In this document: piece after piece, positions 1 to 6,399 of the stretch
Layout: each line of letters opens with the position of its first letter
How positions within the stretch are numbered: the stretch's first letter is position 1
DNA from: VYFG01 sp022827325
Lineage (GTDB): Bacteria > Pseudomonadota > Gammaproteobacteria > Arenicellales > Poriferihabitantaceae
Assembly (NCBI GenBank): GCA_022827325.1
Contig: JAJDTE010000207.1
Location: 1-49,205, forward strand
DNA length: 49,205 nt
Direction of reading: 5' to 3'
Position numbers and translations under genes: made by a program
Notes under the pieces: generated by a model
The model's input: only the letters and a program-made list of their open reading frames with translations
Told to the model about the DNA's origin: nothing
Databases searched by the model: none

Positions 1-318
1 GAGATACAGGCCGAGGAGGATCATGAACAGACCGCTGACGACCTGCGCCAGGGCGCGGCCGGTCTCCGCACCGAGCATGGCCAGCAGGGTGACGCCCGCC
101 AGCGCGGCAATCGCGCCGGCAACCGCGTAGCTGCCGATCCGTCCGCCGTTATAGGCGAGCGTCATCAGCCAGCGCCGGCGGGGCATCCGGTTGGCGGGCA
201 CGGAAACCGTCGCGGCACGCAGCATGCCGGCGATGCCGCCGCACATACCCACGCAGTGCAGGGATCCCAGGAGACCGAGCAGGAAGGCGCTGGCGATGAT
301 GAGGATGTCCGGTGTCAC
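1..318 (-). CDS. TauE/SafE-type membrane protein of the cco locus (partial)
   Basis: This is the N-terminal 106 residues of a polytopic membrane protein whose 3' end lies beyond the left edge of the window. The reading frame starts at a GTG that overlaps the ccoH stop (GTGA). The first helix ends in the motif GSLHCVGMCGG, typical of the sulfite exporter TauE/SafE-like proteins found at the end of cbb3 oxidase clusters. Two further hydrophobic segments follow, around residues 60-80 and 92-106. The family is often proposed to take part in copper handling or cytochrome oxidase maturation, with the Cys pair in the first helix as the suggestive feature. The role here is inferred from position and motif only. 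Confidence 0.8.
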   Translation of the reverse strand, partial: MTPDILIIASAFLLGLLGSLHCVGMCGGIAGMLRAATVSVPANRMPRRRWLMTLAYNGGRIGSYAVAGAIAALAGVTLLAMLGAETGRALAQVVSGLFMILLGLYL

Positions 319-818
319 GGGCTGCCGAGTTCGACGACATCGTCACCGGGCCGTTCCAGGTACCCGGTCACCCGCCAGCGTGCGGTTTCCAGCTGGATCA
401 CCCAGCGGCCGGCGGCGGCCCCGTCGAGCTGTCCGCGGTAACGGCCGTCCGGCCCCGCGGTGAGCAGGACGGCCCGGTCCAGGCCGGAACGGGTCCGGTG
501 CAGCAGCCTGAGCATCAGGGTTTGCGGCACCGCCAGGCGGCCGTCGTGGCTGAGGTCGAGGACCAGCTCGTCGGCCGCAACCCGCAGCCTGGCGGCAACG
601 GCGTGCCGCGCCGCCAGCTGGTCCCTTGCCAGCACCCGGTTGATTTCCTTGCCGCGCTTGTAATAGTCGTCCTCGACCAGGCCGTCGTAGTGCCGGATGG
701 ACAGGCCCAGCAGCAGGAACCCCACGAGCACCGCGGTGGCGGGGATGGCGATGACCATCCACACCATGGGCTCGCGGTACCAGCGGCGGGCAGGCGGGTT
801 GTCGGATTCCCGGATCAC
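315..818 (-). CDS. ccoH: FixH/CcoH family cbb3 oxidase assembly protein
   Basis: The 167-residue protein has one N-terminal transmembrane helix, at about residues 16-38, followed by a periplasmic domain. Just after the helix comes the segment HYDGLVEDDYYKRGKEIN, the hallmark of FixH/CcoH. FixH proteins assist maturation or stability of the cbb3 oxidase and act beside CcoI in copper delivery. The frame opens with GTG overlapping the ccoG stop by four bases, and its own stop overlaps the next gene in the same way, so the genes are translationally coupled. The length is normal for the family. Confidence 0.9.
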   Translation of the reverse strand: MIRESDNPPARRWYREPMVWMVIAIPATAVLVGFLLLGLSIRHYDGLVEDDYYKRGKEINRVLARDQLAARHAVAARLRVAADELVLDLSHDGRLAVPQTLMLRLLHRTRSGLDRAVLLTAGPDGRYRGQLDGAAAGRWVIQLETARWRVTGYLERPGDDVVELGSP

Positions 819-2194
819 CGCGGCCTCAGGAAGCTGGCTTCATCCTCGTTGGCGATGCGCGGATCATCCTCCGCGGTCACCCGGAACAGGATGTTCGTGG
901 ACGGCCGCTCGAGATCGGCCGGATCGATCCGTACGCTGGCGGTGATGTTCCCCACGCTGCCGGACGGGATCTCGCGGTCGGCGTCCGCGTCGACCTGCAT
1001 CCCCGGCAGGCCCTCCGCCTCGATCCGGAACCGGTGCGCCTCCCCGTGCTTGTTGAGGATCTTCAGGGTGTAGATGTTTTCCACCAGCCCGCTGTCGGTG
1101 ACACGGTACAGCACGTTGCGGTCCCGGATGATGTCGAGTTCCACCGGGGCGCGGCTGATCAGGCCGTAGATCAGTGCGCCGGTCACGGCCAGCAGCACGG
1201 CGCCGTAGATGACCACTCTGGGCCGGACCAGCCGGGTGGCCCCGGATTCCAGGGCGTTCAGCGTGGTATACCGGACCAGGCCCTTGGGATAGGACATCTT
1301 CTCCATGACCTGGTCGCAGATGTCCACGCAGGCGGCACAGCCGATGCACTGGTATTGCAGGCCCTCGCGGATGTCGATCCCCGTCGGGCAGACCTGGACG
1401 CACAGCGTGCAGTCAATGCAGCTGCCGAGACCCTTTTGTGCCGGGTCGTCGCCGCGGCGGCGATGCCCGCGCGGCTCGCCGCGCTTCTCGTCGTAGGAGA
1501 TGATCAGCGTGTTCCGGTCGAACATCGCGCTCTGGAACCGCGCGTAGGGACACATGTAGATGCAGACCTGCTCGCGCATCCAGCCCGCGTTGCCGTAGGT
1601 GGCGAAGCTGTAGAACAGGACCCAGAACGTCTCCCAGGGGCCGGTGGACAGGCCCAGGATCTTGTCCCCCAGTTCCAGGATCGGCGTGAAGTAGCCGACG
1701 AAGGTATAGCCGGTCCAGAGGGAAAGCAGGATCCAGGCCGCGTGCTTGGTGAACCGGAGGCGGAACTTGCGCGCGTCCATCGGCGAGTTGTCCAGCCTGA
1801 TGCGCCGGTTCCGGTCGCCCTCGATGCGATGCTCGATCCACATGAACACTTCGGTCCAGACCGTCTGGGGACAGGCATAGCCGCACCACAGGCGCCCGGC
1901 GATGGCGGTGAAGAAGAACAGCGACAGGGCGGCGACGATGAGCAGTCCGGCCAGGTAGATGAAGTCCTGGGGCCACAGCACCAGGCCGAAGACGTAGAAC
2001 TTGCGCGCGGGCAGGTCGAACAGCACCGCCTGGCGGCCGTCCCAGGGAATCCAGGGAACGAGGTAGTACAGCCCGAGGAGCGCCAGTACGGCGGTCACGC
2101 GCAGCCGGGCGAACGTCCCCGTGACCTGCCTGGGATGGATGGCCTGGCGCTTCTCGTAAAGCTCCTGCTGCAGCGTCGGGGCTTCGCCGGCCAT
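815..2194 (-). CDS. ccoG: CcoG/RdxA-type iron-sulfur cbb3 assembly protein
   Basis: The 459-residue membrane protein has several N-terminal helices (about 38-58, 83-105, 155-175 and 190-210). The CGYACPQTVW motif lies between helices. A di-cluster [4Fe-4S] ferredoxin domain follows, with CIDCTLCVQVCP and CIGCAACVDICD at about residues 258-292. After one more helix comes a C-terminal Ig-like domain of about 110 residues. This is the complete CcoG (FixG/RdxA) architecture. CcoG is known as a cupric reductase that supports copper insertion into CcoN. The ATG overlaps the stop of the 93-residue gene upstream (ATGA). Confidence 0.96.
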   Translation of the reverse strand: MAGEAPTLQQELYEKRQAIHPRQVTGTFARLRVTAVLALLGLYYLVPWIPWDGRQAVLFDLPARKFYVFGLVLWPQDFIYLAGLLIVAALSLFFFTAIAGRLWCGYACPQTVWTEVFMWIEHRIEGDRNRRIRLDNSPMDARKFRLRFTKHAAWILLSLWTGYTFVGYFTPILELGDKILGLSTGPWETFWVLFYSFATYGNAGWMREQVCIYMCPYARFQSAMFDRNTLIISYDEKRGEPRGHRRRGDDPAQKGLGSCIDCTLCVQVCPTGIDIREGLQYQCIGCAACVDICDQVMEKMSYPKGLVRYTTLNALESGATRLVRPRVVIYGAVLLAVTGALIYGLISRAPVELDIIRDRNVLYRVTDSGLVENIYTLKILNKHGEAHRFRIEAEGLPGMQVDADADREIPSGSVGNITASVRIDPADLERPSTNILFRVTAEDDPRIANEDEASFLRPR

Positions 2195-2475
2195 CAGGGG
2201 TGCGGCTCCCCGGAACGGTGCCGCCCGCCGCCGGGCTCCGGCGTGCAGAGGATGTAGATGGCGAAGAACGCGGCGACGATGCCGGCGGCCCAGAAATACA
2301 GGAACGCCAGGGTGTACCCGGCGAGGCGGGTGGCGGACTCCACGCCCACCTCGTCCATCAGCACCCAGGGATCAACGAAGGCGAACAGGAGTCCCGTGAA
2401 CGCGCCGGCCACGAGAAACGGCGGCCAGAGGACCGCGATCAGCGCCTTGCGTCGGTTCTTGCGCGTCCATTCCAT
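2194..2475 (-). CDS. small two-helix membrane protein between ccoP and ccoG
   Basis: The 93-residue protein has a basic N-terminus (MEWTRKNRRK), two predicted membrane helices at about residues 12-33 and 50-75, and a polar Pro/Gly/His tail. I do not recognise a named family. It sits 9 bases after ccoP and shares an ATGA overlap with ccoG, so it is clearly expressed as part of the oxidase operon. The positive-inside rule suggests that both ends are cytoplasmic. It has a single Cys near the end of helix 2. A role in oxidase assembly or stability is possible from context but nothing in the sequence proves it. Confidence 0.75.
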   Translation of the reverse strand: MEWTRKNRRKALIAVLWPPFLVAGAFTGLLFAFVDPWVLMDEVGVESATRLAGYTLAFLYFWAAGIVAAFFAIYILCTPEPGGGRHRSGEPHP

Positions 2476-2484
2476 GTGAACAGG

Positions 2485-3378
2485 CTACTCCCTGATGCTG
2501 TTGAGATAGGCCGTCAGCAGGTGGATCCGGCTTTCGTCAAGCAGCTCGCCGAAGGGGGGCATGACGCCGATGCGCCCCTGCCCCACGGAATGGCGGATGG
2601 CGCCCAGGGAGCCCCCGTAGAGCCAGACCCCGTCCGTGAGATCGGGTGCGCCGAGTACCGGGTTGCCCTTGCCCTCGGGACCGTGGCAGGCCAGGCAAAG
2701 GGTGTCGTAGTGCTGCTTGCCCGGCTCGACGAAACTCGGGTTCAGCGGATCGCGGGTCATGGCATACACGTATTCCGACACCTGCTCCACGCCTTCCGGC
2801 CCGATCACGGCCGCCCATCCGGGCATCACCGCGGTGCGGCCGGCCGCAATGGTGGTCCTGATCTCGGCGTCGCCGCCGCCCCAGATCCACTCGTGGTCCC
2901 GCAGGTTGGGGAACCCGGTGGCACCCCGGGCATCGGCCCCGTGGCAGATGGCGCAGTTGGTGGAGAACAGACGCTTCGCGGTGCCCATGGCGTCGGCGTT
3001 CCCGGCAAGCTCATCGAGCGGGGTGGCCAGGTAGGCGTCGTAGAGCGGCTTGAAGGAGGCCTCCGCGGCCCGGACCTCGTTTTCATACCGGTCCTTGGAC
3101 GTCCAGCCGAGCAGGCCGGCGAAGCTTCCGAGCCCGGGATACAGCAGCAGGTACACCGCACTGAAGACCAGGGTGATGTAGAACATGTTGAGCCACCACT
3201 TCGGCAGCGGATTGTTGTATTCCCTCAGGTCCTCGTCCCAGACATGCCCCATGGTCTCGGCCTCCCCCGACTTCGGCGTCGTGGTGTTGGCAACCATCAG
3301 GACGACGCAGAAGACCAGGCCGAGCACCGTCGGGACGATGATGAACCAGCTCCAGAATTCACTCACGAAATCGGACAT
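2485..3378 (-). CDS. ccoP: cbb3 cytochrome c oxidase subunit III, di-heme cytochrome c
   Basis: The 297-residue protein has two N-terminal helices (about 10-31 and 62-82), so it is the two-helix CcoP form. The segment between them contains TTTPKSGEAETMGHVWDEDL, typical of CcoP. Two periplasmic heme c domains follow with CAICH at 142-146 and CLACH at 228-232, each with a downstream Met ligand candidate (VMPGW near 184 and VMPPF near the C-terminus). CcoP accepts electrons from soluble or membrane cytochrome c and passes them through CcoO to CcoN. Its start lies 2 bases after the ccoQ stop. Confidence 0.97.
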   Translation of the reverse strand: MSDFVSEFWSWFIIVPTVLGLVFCVVLMVANTTTPKSGEAETMGHVWDEDLREYNNPLPKWWLNMFYITLVFSAVYLLLYPGLGSFAGLLGWTSKDRYENEVRAAEASFKPLYDAYLATPLDELAGNADAMGTAKRLFSTNCAICHGADARGATGFPNLRDHEWIWGGGDAEIRTTIAAGRTAVMPGWAAVIGPEGVEQVSEYVYAMTRDPLNPSFVEPGKQHYDTLCLACHGPEGKGNPVLGAPDLTDGVWLYGGSLGAIRHSVGQGRIGVMPPFGELLDESRIHLLTAYLNSIRE

Positions 3379-3380
3379 AG

Positions 3381-3557
3381 TCAGCCTCGCTTGAATGTGT
3401 GATCGTTATCGCCCGGGTCCGCGGGATCGTTGTCGTCATCCAGGGGCAGGTTGGCGGCCTCGGCGAAATCCTTCTTTCGCCGGCCACTCCAGGCCCAGGC
3501 GAAGATCCCCAGGAATACCAGGAAAAGCGCGATGGTCCAGAAGATATGGAAAGTCAT
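3381..3557 (-). CDS. ccoQ: cbb3 oxidase small subunit CcoQ
   Basis: This short 58-residue frame lies between ccoO and ccoP. It begins MTFHIFWTIALF, has one transmembrane helix at about residues 5-24 ending in WAWS, then a basic GRRKKDF and an acidic tail rich in Asp. That pattern (single helix, aromatic cap, charged cytoplasmic tail) and the position in the NOQP order are those of CcoQ/FixQ, which stabilises the oxidase complex. An AGGAGGTGA-type ribosome binding site lies just before the ATG at 3557. Confidence 0.92.
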   Translation of the reverse strand: MTFHIFWTIALFLVFLGIFAWAWSGRRKKDFAEAANLPLDDDNDPADPGDNDHTFKRG

Positions 3558-3569
3558 GCCGTCACCTCC

Positions 3570-4181
3570 TTACCTGCGGTTGGGAATCAGGGTGCCCAGT
3601 CCCTGGAGATAGGCGATCATGGCGTCCATCTCGGTCTTGCCCTCCAGCGCGGCCGGCGCAGCCGCGATCTCCTCGTCCGAGTAGGGATGGCCCAGCATGC
3701 GCAGCGCCCGCATCCGGGCCTGGATGGTGGAGGCGTCCAGGGGGGTCTCCTCCAGCCAGGGATATCCCGGCATGATGGATTCCGGCACCACGTCGCGGGG
3801 GCGGATCAGGTGGATCCGGTGCCAGTCGTCGCTGTAGCGCCCCCCCACCCTGGCAAGATCGGGGCCCGTGCGCTTGGAGCCCCACAGGAACGGCCGGTCA
3901 TAGACGAACTCCCCCGCCACGGAATAGTGGCCGTAGCGCTCGGTCTCCGTGCGGAAGGGCCGGATCAGCTGGGAGTGGCAGGAAACGCAGGACTCCCGGA
4001 TGTACAGGTCGCGCCCGGCCAGGGACAGGGCGTCGTAGGGCTTCAGCCCCTCCACCGGTTCGGTGGTGGAAACCTGGAAAAACAGCGGCACGATCTGGAC
4101 CAGGCCGCCGACGCTGACCAGCAGGATGACCAGCACGATCATCAGCCCGATGTTCTTTTCCGCTTTCTGCTGAATGGACAT
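3570..4181 (-). CDS. ccoO: cbb3 cytochrome c oxidase subunit II, mono-heme cytochrome c
   Basis: The 203-residue protein has one N-terminal anchor at about residues 11-34 and a single heme c motif, CVSCH at 65-69, followed by SQLIRPFRTET, which is highly conserved in CcoO/FixO. A Met ligand is likely in SIMPGYPWL. CcoO transfers electrons from CcoP to the heme b/b3-CuB centre of CcoN. The gene starts 21 bases after ccoN and ends 12 bases before ccoQ. The length matches the usual 200-210 residues. Confidence 0.97.
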   Translation of the reverse strand: MSIQQKAEKNIGLMIVLVILLVSVGGLVQIVPLFFQVSTTEPVEGLKPYDALSLAGRDLYIRESCVSCHSQLIRPFRTETERYGHYSVAGEFVYDRPFLWGSKRTGPDLARVGGRYSDDWHRIHLIRPRDVVPESIMPGYPWLEETPLDASTIQARMRALRMLGHPYSDEEIAAAPAALEGKTEMDAMIAYLQGLGTLIPNRR

Positions 4182-4202
4182 GGTTGTTTCCCGAATCGAG
4201 GA

Positions 4203-5624
4203 TTAATGCGCGGGAGCGAGCACGGGCGCGTCCTCGGCCCTGCCGCTTCTGACGGTCATGTACACGTTGTATGCCATGACCAGCATGCCGCCGAGATAGA
4301 TCAGGCCGCCCAGGAACCGCACCAGGTAGTACGGATGCATGGCCTCGACGGTTTCGATGAAGCTGTAGATCAGGGTGCCGTCCTCGTTCACCGCGCGCCA
4401 CATCAGGCCCTGCATGATCCCGGAGATCCACATGGAGGTGATGTAGAGCACGATGCCGACGGTGGCCATCCAGAAATGCAGGTCGATCAGCCTGACGCTG
4501 TAGATCTTCTGCCCGTAGAGCCTGGGTATCAGGTAGTAGAGCGCCCCCATGGACACCATGCCGACCCAGCCGAGAGCGCCGGAGTGGACGTGCCCGATGG
4601 TCCAGTCGGTGAAGTGGGACAGCGCATTCACCGTCTTGATGGACATCATCGGCCCCTCGAAGGTGGACATGCCGTAGAACGACACCGAGACGATGAGGAA
4701 TTTCAGGATCGGGTCCGTGCGCAGCTTGTGCCAGGCGCCGGAAAGCGTCATGATGCCGTTGATCATTCCGCCCCAGGAGGGCGCCAGCAGCACCAGCGAG
4801 AACACCATGCCGAGAGACTGGGCCCAGTCCGGCAGCACGGAGTAGTGGAGGTGGTGGGGGCCGGCCCAGATGTAGGTGAAGATGAGGGACCAGAAGTGCA
4901 CCACCGACAGCCGGTAGGAATACACCGGCCGGTTCGCCTGCTTGGGAATGAAGTAGTACATGATCCCGAGGAACCCTGCGGTGAGAAAGAATCCCACCGC
5001 GTTGTGGCCATACCACCACTGCACCATGGCGTCATGCACGCCGGCATAGATGGAATAGGACTTGGCGTGGGTGACCGGCACCGCCAGGCTGTTGAAGATG
5101 TGCAGGATGGCCACGGTGACGATGAAGGCCCCGAAGAACCAGTTGGCGACGTAGATGTGCTTGACCCTGCGCTTCAGGATGGTGGCGAAGAAGACCAGGG
5201 CATAGGAAACCCACACCACCGCGATCAGGATGTCGATGGGCCACTCGAGCTCGGCATACTCCTTGGTGGTGGTGATGCCGAGGGGCAGCGTGACCGCGGC
5301 CAGGACGATGACCAGGTTCCACCCCCAGAAGGTGAACGCCGCCAGCGGTCCCAGCGCCAGCCGGGTGTGGCAGGTCCGCTGCACCACGTAGTACGACGTG
5401 GCGAACAGGGCGCTGCCGCCGAAGGCGAAGATCACCGCGTTGGTATGCAGCGGCCGGAGCCGGCCGAACGTCAGCCAGGCCGTGTCGAAATTCAGCGCCG
5501 GCCAGACCAGCTGGGCGGCGATCAACACCCCGACCAGCATGCCCACGATCCCCCATACGACGGTCATGATGGCAAACTGCCGCACCACGGTGTAGTTGTA
5601 GACGTCCGGGCTTGTTGTACTCAT
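4203..5624 (-). CDS. ccoN: cbb3 cytochrome c oxidase catalytic subunit I
   Basis: The 473-residue, 12-helix protein is the oxygen-reducing subunit. Visible landmarks are the heme b ligand His60 (RPLHTNAVIF), the CuB ligand His207 (WWYGHNAVGFF), the cross-linked Tyr251 (FTYIWAGPHHLHYS) with the His257-His258 pair, and the distal histidines in IGHVHSGALGW. The ATG at 5624 was chosen because MSTTSPDVYNYTVV matches the normal CcoN N-terminus. The frame stays open upstream, but that part overlaps the preceding gene and has no membrane character. CcoN is normally 470-480 residues. Confidence 0.97.
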   Translation of the reverse strand: MSTTSPDVYNYTVVRQFAIMTVVWGIVGMLVGVLIAAQLVWPALNFDTAWLTFGRLRPLHTNAVIFAFGGSALFATSYYVVQRTCHTRLALGPLAAFTFWGWNLVIVLAAVTLPLGITTTKEYAELEWPIDILIAVVWVSYALVFFATILKRRVKHIYVANWFFGAFIVTVAILHIFNSLAVPVTHAKSYSIYAGVHDAMVQWWYGHNAVGFFLTAGFLGIMYYFIPKQANRPVYSYRLSVVHFWSLIFTYIWAGPHHLHYSVLPDWAQSLGMVFSLVLLAPSWGGMINGIMTLSGAWHKLRTDPILKFLIVSVSFYGMSTFEGPMMSIKTVNALSHFTDWTIGHVHSGALGWVGMVSMGALYYLIPRLYGQKIYSVRLIDLHFWMATVGIVLYITSMWISGIMQGLMWRAVNEDGTLIYSFIETVEAMHPYYLVRFLGGLIYLGGMLVMAYNVYMTVRSGRAEDAPVLAPAH

Positions 5625-5671
5625 GCTGAAATCCTGAAGAGATTGAATTCGGGAGAAGGCGGGACTGAACC

Positions 5672-6274
5672 TCAGGTCCTGAAGTCGGGACCGGCGCCGA
5701 ATCCCCAGAAACTGACCGTCACCACGATGAGCCCCACGAGGGCCACCAGTCCGAGGGCGAGGATGGCGCTGGAGAAGAGGAAGCCCTGCTCCTTGTTGAC
5801 CTCCATCATGATCGGCACTCCGGTATACAGGAGCGCCACGCTGTATCCCAGCGCCGGGAGGCCGAGGAAATACACGAACCAGGGCATGGGATAGAGCATT
5901 GCGAGCCCGACCAGGAACAGCGGGACCGCGGTGAACGCCGCCAGGGAGAAACATTCCTGCAGGGACTTGTCGGAATCATAGGTCCGGGCCATCCAGTGGA
6001 TCGTCCGGGCAAGGATGTAGACCACCGCCAGCATGGCGAAGAACGTGAGCACCGAGATCTTCAGCGCGCTGTTGGGCGTCAGTCGCACCACGTCCCCTGC
6101 CCCCACCCGCCACCCGACCGTGGAGGTGCCGATATACGACGCCACCGGCGCGATCAGGGCCAGGGGAATGACGTAGCGGCCATAGCATTCCTTCACGGTC
6201 AGTGCTTCCGCCTTGACTGCCTCCCATCCCGCCGAGGGGCGGAGCATCAGGTTGATGATCAGGCTGATTTTCAC
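5672..6274 (-). CDS. YIP1-family membrane protein, first gene of the cco operon
   Basis: The 200-residue protein has five likely transmembrane helices (about 36-54, 75-92, 110-130, 132-152 and 165-190). The N-terminal segment LRPSAGWEAVKAE, then CYGRYVIPLALIAPVASYIG and a central YDSDKSLQECFSLAAFTAVP, match the bacterial YIP1 (PF04893-type) family, whose function is unknown. It is the first gene after the FNR box and lies 47 bases before ccoN, so it should be co-transcribed with the oxidase subunits and respond to low oxygen. A role in membrane assembly of the oxidase is conceivable but is inference only. Confidence 0.82.
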   Translation of the reverse strand: MKISLIINLMLRPSAGWEAVKAEALTVKECYGRYVIPLALIAPVASYIGTSTVGWRVGAGDVVRLTPNSALKISVLTFFAMLAVVYILARTIHWMARTYDSDKSLQECFSLAAFTAVPLFLVGLAMLYPMPWFVYFLGLPALGYSVALLYTGVPIMMEVNKEQGFLFSSAILALGLVALVGLIVVTVSFWGFGAGPDFRT

Positions 6275-6330
6275 AGTTTTCTCCCGTAATCTGGGTATGC
6301 TAATACTCCACCAGGCCCCCGGCGTGATTC

Positions 6331-6344
6331 TTGACCCAAATCAA
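6331..6344. promoter_or_regulatory. FNR/ANR box between the divergent cco units
   Basis: The 14-mer TTGACCCAAATCAA differs from the FNR/ANR consensus TTGATNNNNATCAA at one base and lies in the only gap between the leftward YIP1-ccoN operon and the rightward ccoI-ccoS pair. On the minus strand a TATTAG -10 candidate (6300-6305) would put the start near 6293, with the box centred about 44 bases upstream. On the plus strand a weaker TAGGCT (6366-6371) is spaced similarly. Both fit class II FNR activation, so low-oxygen control of both units is inferred. Confidence 0.75.
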
Positions 6345-6399
6345 GATCGGCCGGAATTACTCGGTTAGGCTTCGGATATCCACCATCGGCAGGTCCGAC

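Noticed and set aside
3399..5894. An 831-codon plus-strand frame opposite ccoO and ccoN
   Set aside because: The protein is His/Gly/Asp/Gln-rich, typical of the complement of membrane protein genes, and spans two real genes with clear cofactor motifs.
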